A stretch of 64,000 nt of DNA from Onthophagus taurus (Eukaryota; Arthropoda; Insecta; Coleoptera; Scarabaeidae), in assembly GCF_036711975.1 (NCBI RefSeq), contig NC_091973.1, positions 2,914,001 through 2,978,000 of the forward strand. The letters are read 5' to 3'. The position numbers and the translations under genes are program-made. Positions 12,001 to 23,191 of the stretch are shown one piece after another. The notes beneath the pieces are model-generated. The model had not been told where the DNA came from and did not search any database. It saw nothing but the letters and a program-made list of their open reading frames with translations. How positions within the stretch are numbered: position 1 is the first letter of the stretch; every line of letters begins with the position of its first letter.

Positions 12001-13665
12001 CTTGCTTGAAATAAATGGAAAAGCAACCTCGGCCGACTTCGAAGACGTCGGCCGCCCCCGAATATTTTCAATACCAGCTCATGATACTTGAGGTTACTTC
12101 TTCCGCCTCCAAATATTTCCAATACCAGAGAATACCAGTTCATGATACTTGAGGTTACTATTACAGTCTGTATTCTCTCGCCAATACTCTAGAAATCCTT
12201 ACAAATATTCAAAAATTGAAATAACTCAAAAACTAAAAGTGTCAGGTATCAACATGTCTTATCAAAGTCAACATATTTTTGTGTGTTGAATCAGAACACT
12301 ACAAAAAACTACATCATTCCATTTAAAATAACATGTTTATATTAGTACGTGATTATGGAACACCCTGTATGTATAAAAATATTTTTCTTTTATAATATGG
12401 CAAATTTTCTACATCTTTTCTCTAAGGAAAAACTCCTTAATGCCCTTTATCGCTTATTTGGGACATCCTGTATATGTTATACATAACGTGGTTATTAATG
12501 AGGTTGAGTTAATATCATTTATAAAGAAAATCGTCCATTTTGAATTTTAGGGAACTGAAATTGGTCTTTGAGTCGTTGATTTGAGGTGGCAACGTAATTA
12601 CGGAAATACTGGGTATTGACCTTGAAGTCTTAAAAAAGACGGTAACTTACTGGATCTGAAAAAATCAAACACAAAGCATGAAGAAATTTTGGCCAATGTG
12701 GACCCGATTTAATGAATGTCAAAAATCTCCAAATAATATATTATTATCACAGATGGAAATTTCCACTCAAAAATTGTAGAAGATGGAAAATAATGTTGAA
12801 AGTGAGATTATCACAAAAATTAATCTGATTATAAAAATACATTTTATTAAATGAAAAATTTTTTTTCTATCATTTATTTTTGTAAAGTATATTAGATGAG
12901 ATAATGAAGGGTCAAACTTACTTTTATCAATTTTTTGATAAGTCGCTTATATAAGATTCCTGGCATATATCAAAAACCTAGCTAGCATGATGTACATTTA
13001 ATCTACAAAGTTAAACAATGCTAAAAATTTCTATTCTTTTATTTTTTTTTATCACATTTTTCATTAAACAATGTGTTAGATAAAAAAAACATATAACATA
13101 CCTTTTGTTGTTTCTTCTTATTGTTAGAATCTTTGGACTTTGTGGGTCCATTGGGGATTGGTTCTGATTTTTGTGTTTGTACAGTACGTTTTGCCACCAC
13201 AAGTGCAGCATTTTTGTTCAACCACGGGTTGACTTTTGGCAGAGGGGCCTCAATAAACATTTTCTTCTCGGGTTCTTTATCCATATCCTTTTCGCCTTTT
13301 TCGTAGGAAACTTCTCGTTTCATGTCACGGGGGTGATCTTTTTCCTTGAAGCCATTTACATTTTTGTGGGGTGCATCTTTGTTGCGATCACGTCTTTGCC
13401 TTTCATTTTTACGCTCGCGCCTACTGTGGCTTACCACTTGAGTAAAAGTACCTTCTTGATCATCTTGTGCTGTTGGGACTGTTTGGGGTTCCACAGGTTG
13501 AGTGATTGGAGGGGGCTGTGGGTCTTTTGGGGGCTCATCATCTATAATTTCTTTATTTTCGGTTGATTTTACAGCACGTGCGTAAGAAGGACCCTGACCG
13601 GATGGTTCAGAGTTGGGTAGTAATTTTGAGGTTGGATTTTGTGAAGGTGTAACATGTGAAGCCAT
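6033..13665 (-). CDS. Larp1: La-related protein 1 (Larp1)
   Basis: A cytoplasmic RNA-binding protein that binds 5'-TOP mRNAs and the cap downstream of TOR. Exons on the minus strand: 13665-13102, 10143-10087, 9859-8860, 8741-7438, 6536-6370, 6317-6163, 6064-6033. All junctions are GT-AG and join to 1092 residues. Start: ATG at 13665 (ACT ATG G), since no ATG exists upstream in frame. Exon 2 encodes the DWPTLGD motif. Residues 300-330 are RGG/arginine-rich. The La motif lies near 380-460 ([20 protein letters not shown]). A FYFDEELE and [14 protein letters not shown] acidic block near 580-600 matches the LARP1 linker. The DM15 cap-binding repeats lie near 830-975 ([46 protein letters not shown]). 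The C-terminus is basic. The last exon is tiny; if not used, translation ends three codons into the donor at 6158 (1083 residues). Exon 5 could start at 6530 instead of 6536. Identity is very secure; the extreme C-terminus is less so. Confidence 0.95.
6876..7130. mobile_element. Fold-back MITE with about 98-bp inverted arms
   Basis: The arms run about 6876-6973 and 7032-7130 and are near-perfect reverse complements (TTCAAAATGGCGGACACAGA ... TGTGTCCCCCATTTTGAA). The short spacer contains its own hairpin (GTTACTTGT / ACAAGTAAC). There is no coding frame. It sits in the Larp1 intron between 6537 and 7437, opposite the exon sense. The superfamily is not determinable by eye. Confidence 0.75.
10144..13101. 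other. First intron of Larp1
   Basis: AT-rich sequence of nearly 3 kb. It contains one solitary copy of the palindromic module near 12026-12055 with its usual flank (CTTGCTTGAAATAAATGG), two fragments with CACCCTGTAT-like ends (about 12360 and 12470), and a region near 10200-11250 of higher GC that could be an alternative promoter. I see no further coding exon. Confidence 0.5.
12004..12058 (+). repeat. Solitary palindromic-module insertion
   Basis: It carries CGGCCGAC, then TTCGAAGAC, then GTCGGCCG, preceded by the flank TGCTTGAAAT. This is the same arrangement as in the arrays at 14515-17690 and 42466-44700. A solitary copy suggests the module spread as a mobile unit before being amplified into arrays. 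Confidence 0.75.
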
Positions 13666-13671
13666 AGTCAA

Positions 13672-14514
13672 TTAAAATTTAACTATAAGTACTTTAAACC
13701 GTTGTACTTCGGGTTATGTTAAAATTTCTTCGTTCGGTTAAACGTAATATTCACAATATGGATAGTAACCATGATCGACTTAAAAACGCATGGCCATAAG
13801 TTTCAAAAGCATACCTCGGACAGTTACACGGCTTTTTCGTTGGGATTTTTCGCAAATTATTTACGTAATCAGGTCGCGAATGACTGGACACACTAAAGAA
13901 GTCAATTAATAACAAACGTTTCACAAATAATGTTCGAATAAATTGTTAACAATCACCAAAGCAGTCACAATAACTTATCACATATTCCTCGATCCAAATC
14001 TAACCTTAGTAGGGAATTTTACCGATTGCACTAACCAAAACAAGCACATGTTACGGCGAACCAAAGAACTAAATCATAAAGCGCCAAAATTCAAACTTAC
14101 CAACTTTCTTCCAATTTTTATTAACATTGCAAGTAATAAACAACAACTTTAATCAATTCAGATCATCGAAACCACTATTTAAACTGGGAACTACAAATTT
14201 GTTTTCATAATAAAACACAAACATCAACAAAAATATTATTCTAATATTATCAAATTGTAACCACAATTATTCTAAACATCATCATAAGCAAAAACGTAAA
14301 TAATGTTGTAACCTAGCTGCATTAACTAACATATTATTGTGTTTATAATAATTTACTGAGGTTGCATTTTAATATCAAATTTTTTTTATTTTCCATTTTT
14401 TGTTCTCAACTTAGGCAACTTAAATAACTATACTTGAAAACATTAATCATTAATTATGTATCAAATCTTTACTAAATAAGCTACCCTAAGATACCTTGCT
14501 TGAAATTTATGCAT
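13672..14514. other. 5' flank of Larp1
   Basis: AT-rich and without supported genes. The Larp1 promoter should lie here, since translation starts at 13665 on the minus strand. I see no clear TATA box and no other feature. Confidence 0.4.
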
Positions 14515-17500
14515 AAAATAATCTAAAATAATCGGCCGCCCCAAGTATCATGAACAACAGAATAGTTCTACCCTGCTTGAAATTTATAGAACCTATAATA
14601 TCGGCCGATTTCGAAGACGTCGGCCGCCCTAAGTATTGTTCATGATACTTGAGGCGGCCGACGTCTTCGAAGTCGGCCGAGATTACCTCTAATATCACGA
14701 ATATACCTTGGGGCGGCCGACGTCTTCGAAGTCGGCCGAGATTATTTCATCCATAAATTTCAAGCAGGTTAAGAGAAAACATCTCGGCTGACTTCGAAGA
14801 TGTCGGCCGCGCCAAGTATTATGAACAATACAAGAAGTTTACCCTGCTTGAAATTTATGGAGAAAATAATCTCGACTGACTTCGAAGATGTCCCAACCCA
14901 ACCCAACATAACCCAACCCAACCCAAGTATTTTTGAGATGATCAAGACGTCTTCGAAGTCGGCCGAGATTATTTCTCCATAAATTTTAAGCAAGTTCAGA
15001 GAAATAATCTCGGCTGCTTTGTATCACTTTGCTCAAAAGCAAAGTGATACAAAGTGCCACTCAATGATCAACTTAGAGGTAAATTCCTCGTCCTTGAAAG
15101 TTCCTACTGTAGATGTGAACCTTAAGAGGTGATTGGCACGACATTCTATTAATAGTCGTGATGGCAGAAATTTCTACAATCTCAGACAAGCAAAGATCTC
15201 AGAGCCGTGTACGTCCAGATTACTCAACATTCTTAGTACATGAATTTTATACTAAAAAAAAATTATTTCTTAGATAAATTTCAAGTAAGTTAAGAGAAAT
15301 AATCTCGGCCGACTTCGAAGACGTCGGCCGCCCCAAGTATCATGAACAACACAATAATTCTATCCTGCTTGAAATTTATGGAACATATAATCTCGGCCAA
15401 CTTCGAAGACGTCGGCCGCCCTAAGTATTGTTCATAATACTTGAGGCGGCCGACGTCTTCGAAGTCGGCCGAGATTACTTCCTATATGACGAAGAATACT
15501 TGGGGCGGCCGACATCTTCGAAGTCGGCCGAGATTATTTCATCCATAAATTTCAAGCAGGTTAAGAGAAAACATCTCGGCTGACTTCGAAGATGTCGGCC
15601 GCGCCAAATATTATGAACAATACAAGAAGTTTACCCTGCTTGAAATTTATGGAGAAAATAATCTCGACTGACTTCGAAGATGTCCCAACCCAACCCAACA
15701 TAACCCAACCCAACCCAAGTATTTTTGAGATGATCAAGACGTCTTCGAAGTCGGCCGAGATTATTTCTCCATAAATTTTAAGCAAGTTCAGAGAAATAAT
15801 CTCGGCTGCTTTGTATCACTTTGCTCAAAAGCAAAGTGATACAAAGTGCCACTCAATGATCAACTTAGAGGTAAATTCCTCGTCCTTGAAAGTTCCTACT
15901 GTAGATGTGAACCTTAAGAGGTGATTGGCACGACATTCTATTAATAGTCGTGATGGCAGAAATTTCTACAATCTCAGACAAGCAAAGATCTCAGAGCCGT
16001 GTACGTCCAGATTACTCAACATTCTTAGTACATGAATTTTATACTAAAAAAAAATTATTTCTTAGATAAATTTCAAGTAAGTTAAGAGAAATAATCTCGG
16101 CCGACTTCGAAGACGTCGGCCGCCCCAAGTATCATGAACAACACAATAATTCTATCCTGCTTGAAATTTATGGAACATATAATCTCGGCCAACTTCGAAG
16201 ACGTCGGCCGCCCTAAGTATTGTTCATAATACTTGAGGCGGCCGACGTCTTCGAAGTCGGCCGAGATTACTTCCTATATGACGAAGAATACTTGGGGCGG
16301 CCGACATCTTCGAAGTCGGCCGAGATTATTTCATCCATAAATTTCAAGCAGGTTAAGAGAAAACATCTCGGCTGACTTCGAAGATGTCGGCCGCGCCAAA
16401 TATTATGAACAATACAAGAAGTTTACCCTGCTTGAAATTTATGGAGAAAATAATCTCGACTGACTTCGAAGATGTCCCAACCCAACCCAACATAACCCAA
16501 CCCAACCCAAGTATTTTTGAGATGATCAAGACGTCTTCGAAGTCGGCCGAGATTATTTCTCCATAAATTTTAAGCAAGTTCAGAGAAATAATCTCGGCTG
16601 CTTTGTATCACTTTGCTCAAAAGCAAAGTGATACAAAGTGCCACTCAATGATCAACTTAGAGGTAAATTCCTCGTCCTTGAAAGTTCCTACTGTAGATGT
16701 GAACCTTAAGAGGTGATTGGCACGACATTCTATTAATAGTCGTGATGACAGAAATTTCTACAATCTCAGACAAGCAAAGATCTCAGAGCCGTGTACGTCC
16801 AGATTACTCAACATTCTTAGTACATGAATTTTATACTAAAAAAAAATTATTTCTTAGATAAATTTCAAGTAAGTTAAGAGAAATAATCTCGGCCGACTTC
16901 GAAGACGTCGGCCGCCCCAAGTATCATGAACAACACAATAGTTCTATCCTGCTTGAAATTTATGGAACATATAATCTCGGCCAACTTCGAAGACGTCGGC
17001 CGCCCTAAGTATTGTTCATGATACTTGAGGCGGCCGACGTCTTCGAAGTCGGCCGAGATTACTTCCTATATGACGAAGAATACTTGGGGCGGCCGACATC
17101 TTCGAAGTCGGCCGAGATTATTTCATCCATAAATTTCAAGCAGGTTAAGAGAAAACATCTCAGCTGACTTCGAAGATGTCGGCCGCGCCAAATATTATGA
17201 ACAATACAAGAAGTTTACCCTGCTTGCAATTTATGGAGAAAATAATCTCGTCTGACTTTGAAGATGTCCCAACCCAACCCAACCCAAGTATCATGAAAAA
17301 TACTTACTACCCTTAACTTGCTTGAAATTATGGAAGAAATAATCTCGGCCGACGTCTTCGAAGTCGGCCGACCAAAGTATTATTCATGATACCTTAGTCG
17401 GCCGAGATTATTTCTCCATAAATTTCAAGCAAGTTCAGAGAAATAATCTCGGCTGCTTTGTATCATTTTGCTCAAAAGCAAAGTGATACAAAGTGACACT

Positions 17501-17690
17501 CAATGATCAACTTAGAGGTAAATTCCTCGTCCTTGAACGTTCCTACTGTAGATGTGAACATTAAGAGGTGATTAGCACGACATTCTATTAATAGTCGCGA
17601 TGGCAGAAATTTCTACAATCTCAGACAAGCAAAGATCTCAGAGCCGTGTACATCCAGATTACTCAACATTCTTATTTTATACTAAAAAAA
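14515..17690. repeat. 792-bp tandem array of palindromic modules (about four copies)
   Basis: Equivalent landmarks recur at 15018, 15810 and 16602 (spacing 792) and near 17456 in a fourth, altered copy. Copies two and three are almost identical by eye. Each unit contains five or six copies of a CpG-rich module, CGGCCGAC-TTCGAAGAC-GTCGGCCG, in both orientations. It also holds a perfect 16-bp-arm hairpin, a CCCAA run, and about 250 bp of unrelated filler that includes GATGTGAACCTTAAGAGG. Forward and reverse modules are often joined by AAGTAT...ATACTT spacers, giving inverted arms over 40 bp. High similarity points to recent amplification or gene conversion. Confidence 0.93.
15018..15053. repeat. 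Perfect hairpin inside the 792-bp unit
   Basis: TTTGTATCACTTTGCT, a CAAA loop, then AGCAAAGTGATACAAA: 16-bp arms without mismatch. It recurs at +792 and +1584, and with one change in the fourth copy. No poly-T tail or promoter motif suggests an RNA gene. Confidence 0.85.
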
Positions 17691-18309
17691 GACAAAATTC
17701 TGGTTATCATTTCATCTAATTTGACAAAAAGTATTGGGTTGACTAATATATATTGGGTAAGACTTGGGTTGGGTTTGGATTAAGTTTGGGTTCGTGTTGG
17801 ATTGGAGTTCAGCCAACAAATTGCTCCATCTGAAGATGAAGACGATCGTGATGTGAACAACCATGAGAAATGATAGTAGAGAAATGGTAGAATCTATTTT
17901 CAAAGAGGTAGCGTGCAGTATGATGGAATCATTAGATACCAGAGTCAAGAAAGAAATGTAACAAGCTGAAAAGAAAGATTTTTTAGCCAAACAACGCCAA
18001 ATATACAAGAGCAAGATGTGAAATTAAGATTCTAATATGTCATTTAAAACGATCAAAATTACCTTAATTTTAATTGTGGAGCAAGATTTTGTCACATCTC
18101 CAATAATAATCAAGATTTCTGCTTAACATTACTATTTAATAAAATAGAAAAAATACGTTAAATACACTTTATTTCATAAAATAACATAGGCACTGATAAA
18201 AGAGAGAATAAGAAAAAGATTCACAAACAAACAATTTGATAATATAGCTTCTTTTGAATAGATATAGATAATTTCTTTCATTTTCTCTATCTAAAAGGAA
18301 TGTAAGTGG
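17691..18309. other. Intergenic, with a faded coding-like remnant
   Basis: Between about 17820 and 18015 the plus strand has a broken frame rich in charged residues (for example MVESIFKEVACSMMESLDTR) that looks like an old coiled-coil ORF of some mobile element. I cannot name the family. The rest is the 3' UTR side of peflin and AT-rich spacer, with TTGGGT-like runs near 17735-17790. Confidence 0.35.
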
Positions 18310-19046
18310 CTAAATTGAACAGCTCAAAGCGACTGAAAGGAAGTCCTCGAATCCTAAGGTAATCATGCCTTTCCTTTCATTATCTCGCTGTCTAAATGCT
18401 TCTGTAAACCTTTGAATTTGAACGCACGCCACAATAAATTGGTCAACTGACATTTGCTTGTGTGCTTCTAAATCACTTTTATGAATGAGAAATTGAATGA
18501 AATTTGGTGAGAATCGAAATCCCATTTGTTGAAATGCTACAAAAAAAAACAAAAATTAAACATTCCTTATATTAATGTTTTAATGAATCACCATTTGCTA
18601 ATTCATGTTCTTCAATATGCCCCGAATTATCTCTATCATAAGTTCTAAATACAGTTAACCATTGATTAATATAGCTGTACAACTGTTGAAATTCATTAAT
18701 ATCAATGGTACCGCTTTTATCATGGTCAAACATTCCAATCATTAATTGGCAAGCCATATCAGAGAAATTTTTTCCTTGTGCATTCACTAAAGCAGATTGC
18801 AATTCGTGTGAGTTAATCTTTCCAGAACGATCCCTATCGACGGTATGGAACCATTGTTGGATATCTGGGGATACCCCGCCTGGAGGCCCCATAGGGGGAG
18901 CTCCACCTCCATAACCACCCTGAAAACCTCCATAACCACCTCCATAACCACCCTGTTGTTGATACTGTCCGTGTGGATTCTAAATCAAATCCCATTAAAA
19001 TAAAGAAATTTACTCAAAGAAGCAACAAGAAACTTACCGGATACAT
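18310..19046 (-). CDS. PEF1: Peflin (penta-EF-hand calcium-binding protein)
   Basis: A cytosolic penta-EF-hand protein that dimerises with ALG-2 and, in animals, adjusts ER-to-Golgi COPII transport in a calcium-dependent way. Exons on the minus strand: 19046-19038, 18979-18592, 18536-18310; they join to 207 residues. The first coding exon is only nine bases (Met-Tyr-Pro). Residues 1-40 are Gly/Tyr/Gln-rich (QQQGGYGGGYGGFQGG), the peflin-type N-terminus. EF-hand loops follow: DRDRSGKINSHE, DHDKSGTIDINE, DRDNSGHIEEHE, then two degenerate hands ending in FEDFLSVALSCSI. The loop spacing and the tail favour peflin over ALG-2 or sorcin. The N-terminal part is shorter than in mammalian peflin. It diverges from SLC12A8, whose start is 675 bp away, so a shared promoter region is likely. 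Confidence 0.9.
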
Positions 19047-19721
19047 TTTCAATCAATATATAACAGATAAACGAGTAATATGCGATTTGTTATCTATACA
19101 GATAAAAGGATTAGGTGGAGTCGAGTTATGTGTCAGATCTAAGTATCACCATAAATATTTGTTAACAACAAAATAACAGCAAGTTTACGTATTTTAACTG
19201 TCAAATCATCTAAATGGCAGGAAAATGTTTTTGAGCATGCGCTTTAAATTCCTGCTGGTATCTCAAATCAAGGAAATGTTTTAGGTTGGTATAAGCCGAT
19301 TCTGCAGGAAACTGTAAATAAATTGACAGGTGACAATTGACAGTTCTTATATTTAGCACTATTTGTTATACTCTAAATGTTTTATTGCTTAAATGATGAC
19401 GGAATTTCACTTATTTACTTCTGACGTCAAATAAATGACACATTTGCACGAATATCGCCGAACACGAATACGAGTATGTGTCAAACACAGAATCTTGAGA
19501 ATGATAAAATTTTTATAATATAGCGAAATTATGCTGTGTAGATAATAATTATCTTTAATCTATTTCCCTGGAGAACAATATGTGTTTTCGATGTGATAAA
19601 TATTGCTTTTAATTAATTGTATTCCTATAAATTAATTTATTTAAGTAAGTATCAATAATCACTCAAGTATTTTGTGTTGTTTGATACTTTTCCATTACTT
19701 TTTAGCTAAAAAGTAAGAAAT

Positions 19722-22700
19722 ATGGAAGAGAAAAACAACGCAGATGTTAATTGGTCAAGATTTGGATTGGGAACAGATAAGTCATCAAGATTACGAGGAA
19801 ATACCACTGGTTTTGTAGACTTGGGAAATGAATATGATTACGGAGCAGGTGGCCACCAAGCATCAGGAGCAAATGAATTGTTCGCCGAAGAACAAGGTGA
19901 TGTTCCATGGTGGAAATCAAACTTTTTTATATCACAACCGGTTCTTTTTGGAACATGGGATGGCGTATTCACTTCTTGCTTAATAAACGTTTTTGGTGTA
20001 ATCGTATTTTTACGATCCGGTTGGATTGTTGGACAAGCTGGAGTCTTTTGTGCTATATTAATTGTCTTTGCAACAGGTAAAAACGAAATTACTGCTATAT
20101 TTCTATCCCAACATTTCATATTTTCAGTCTTCATTGCTTTAATATCGGTCTTATCAGCCGTGGGAATTTGCGAACGTTGCCGAATAGAAAGTGGTGGTGT
20201 TTATTTTTTGCTTGCGCATGTTTTGGGATCTAGATTCGGTGGCTCTATAGGACTCATATATTGTTTTGGACAGGTAAATGCCGAATTTAGTAAAATTTTA
20301 AATTTACTTTTTTTATTTTAGGCTGTTGGTTGCGCATTGAATGTTCTCGGGTTTGGCGAAACAATGGCGGAGTTGATTGGAGCTGGAGATTTTATTTGGG
20401 CTAAAAGAGGTATTGCTGGAGCTGCAGTACTTCTTGTTAGCATGATTAATATTGCTGGAGTCAAATGGGTTATTAAATTACAATTTATTTTGCTAATTAT
20501 TTTATTATTAGCTGGTTTGGATTTTCTTGTGGGAAGTTTTGTTAATACTGATATTGGTATGTTGGATACAGTAAAACCTTGATATAATGGACAACTTGGG
20601 TTATTGCTCTTATTGCGTATTCATAAATAAACTTGGGGTATTCCCAGAGTGGTCTACATGATGTATAAATCAAGTCTTAGAGTTGTTCCCCAGATGCAGC
20701 AGTCCTCTTAGTTTCTACCATCCTTGATAATAATAATAATAATTCACTTTATTGCCCAACAAAGATCACTTACAAGAAATCAGAAGAAATAGCACATGCT
20801 ATAAAACAAATATAACTCATATAAACACTCCTACACTATTATTGTTAGTTAGTTTACACATCCTCTGCACCAGGGAGTTGGCTAAAATCTTGAATCTGCA
20901 ATTCCTCAGATAAAACTCATTGGTACTACGTGATGTAGTAAAAATTTGGTCATCTCTTCTCACGCCCAGTGTAGAAACGAATATTTGAGCAATTTCCTCT
21001 GAATTCTTTCCACCACACATATTGTGGTGGCCAAATTACAGAGTCAAGTCCCATTTTGGACAATACAAAGGTCAGAAACATCAGTGTGTGCAACACACTG
21101 AGAAGTAAGAGGCTTGTAAAACTTTAGCTGATAACGGTTACATCATTCCACCAAGACTGAACACTGACAACATCACAGTCCGAAAAATAGGTCTGGATAG
21201 TTTCAGATCATCCGCATAAGCTAGTACACTAGATGAGAATTTATCTAGAAGGTCATAACAAATAGTAGAGGGCCTAGATTTGAGCCCTAAAGAACACCAG
21301 ACCTAGTCATAAACTCCATACTTATAGGTAAGAGGTAAATAGTTTCATAAATTTAGGAGATAATCCAAAAGCGTCATGATGAATCCACCTGATCGCCCCT
21401 ATCCAAAGATTCTGTCCGAAATAGAGTGTATTACAATTATTCAAAGAGCTTAAAGTGCAAATTAAAAGTATTAGTCCGTTATATCGAGGTTGTAATTATT
21501 TTTTTAATAATAAATTAATACTTTTATCTTTATAGCAAATGGTTTTGAAGGCTGGTTAAGTGGAAATTTAGGTTTAAATCTTTGGCCAGCTTATCAAGAT
21601 GGTTACAGTTGGTTCACCGTTTTCGGTGTATTTTTCCCAACTATAACCGGGATTTTATCTGGTATTAATATGAGTGGGGATTTAAGAGCGCCATCCGTTA
21701 ATATTCCGAACGGAACTTTAGCGGCAATCAGTACGGGAACGTTTTTTTATTTGATTTTTGTTATGGTTTTGGGGGCAACCTGCACCAGGCATGCTTTATT
21801 AACTGATTTTAATATAGCCGCAACGGTTTCTGCTGTACAAGTGTTATTATTAGCTGGTTTGTATGTTTCATCGATGTCGAGTTGTTTGGGAGCTATGTAT
21901 GGCACACCTAGGGTTTTACAAAGTATTTCATTGGAAAATGTCATTCCCGGAATTGGAGTTTTAGGACGTGGAGTAAGTTGGAATTTAAATTTTGTTGTGA
22001 TAAAATTGTGTTATTTTTTTTTTTAATTTAGAGAGGTCCAAATAAAGTGCCCTTATACGCTTTAGCCGTCGTAGCAACAATAACATTAACATTTATCTTA
22101 ATCGGCGATATTAATACATTAGCACCAGTCGTAACATTGCCGTTCCTCTTGACGTATGCGTGCGTCGATTATGCGTATTTCGCGTTGGCACAAACTTTTG
22201 ATCTTCAGCATCAACGCGAACAAAGATTTTGTAAGCAAAAGTCTCAATTGACATTGAACAATCATATCGATAGCAACGATTTGGACGCTTTATTTCCGGA
22301 ACGTACGCGTCATAGAACGTTACGCGCAGATTCCAGTTCCGGTTCTATAAGCAGCCCTGAAGATCGTTCCGAAACAACACCGATTGTGCCTAAACCACAT
22401 ATTCATTCAAAAACGAAAAATTGGTACTCAAGTTTATGCAACAGATGGTTATCATTGATTGGGGCCGTTATGAAATTGGTCGTTATGTTCTTGGTTCATT
22501 GGGCGTACGCTTTAGCCTGTATCACCGTTGTGTTCTTGGTTTGGTTATACATTGGTACGGCAAATCCCGCTGTTAAACCTGGGTTGGCAGCTGAATTTCG
22601 ATTTTTCCGCTGGTTCAAAACCGTTATGTACAGATGTTTTGGGTAAGATTTTTGTTTTTAAAGCCGCAAAATCCAACAATTTCTTTTTATTTCCAGAAAA

Positions 22701-22859
22701 CGTGTACATGAATATGAACAAATTGTGGTAACACCAGTAAACCCAGTTGTCGATATTGCACCTGCACAATTAAACGAGGATAACGAGGACTTTGCTTCGC
22801 GAAGACGTTACCATCAATCCGCCACTGTTCAAGGGCAGCTTGTACAGATTGAAGATTAA
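19722..22859 (+). CDS. SLC12A8: Cation-chloride cotransporter-like SLC12A8
   Basis: A multi-pass membrane carrier of the SLC12 (APC superfamily) group; the substrate is debated in mammals. Exons: 19722-20076, 20128-20273, 20322-20556, 21536-21972, 22032-22642, 22697-22859. All have GT-AG junctions and join to 648 residues. The N-terminal cytosolic tail ends VPWWKSNFFISQPVLFGTWDG, followed by TM1 with NVFGVIVFLRSGWIVGQAG, the signature by which I assign SLC12A8. Later come IESGGVYFLLAHVLGSRFGG, the conserved ITGILSGINMSGDLR segment (TM6 region) and GAMYGTPRVLQSIS. A long serine-rich cytosolic stretch is followed by two C-terminal membrane segments. The length is near the human protein. Intron 3 is enlarged by a LINE fragment. 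Polyadenylation signals lie near 22960 and 23006. Confidence 0.93.
20722..21430 (-). mobile_element. Non-LTR retrotransposon (LINE) 3' fragment
   Basis: On the minus strand the sequence shows a decayed reverse transcriptase: a GSNLGPLLF-like stretch near 21275 and the catalytic YADDLKL near 21208-21228. The 3' end is GCAATAAAGTGAATT followed by a TTA repeat, a tail typical of I/Jockey-type LINEs. The copy is 5'-truncated and carries several frameshifts, so it is dead. It lies in intron 3 of SLC12A8, antisense to the gene, and accounts for most of that intron. Confidence 0.8.
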
Positions 22860-23191
22860 CAATATGTTTAAGATGAAAGAAAAAGTATTTAAGAGTGAAA
22901 GTCATTAAGAAAAAAAATTAAAAAAAAACATTTTGCAATATTTTAATACTTAATATTTAATAAAAATAACGCGTGTAATAATAACGTTTATTATATTGCT
23001 GTAATTAATAAAGAAAAGTGCAAACTATCTTTTCTTTACTATTAATTTACTGGGAATTTTAATAATTTTTTTTTCAATAAAAAAAAAGTAATATATTGCT
23101 TAAAAAATCTTATATTTATTTACATTAAGTAAAATGAAAGCACAGCATGATAAAAAAGAAATTGGTAAAATTTCCAAACGGATCCCTTTGT

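Noticed and set aside
14507-16577. Repeated small frames with FEDV or SSKSAEI strings in the palindromic arrays
   Set aside because: They come from the module being free of stops on both strands; the same strings appear in the other array and in opposite orientation, so they are composition and not proteins.
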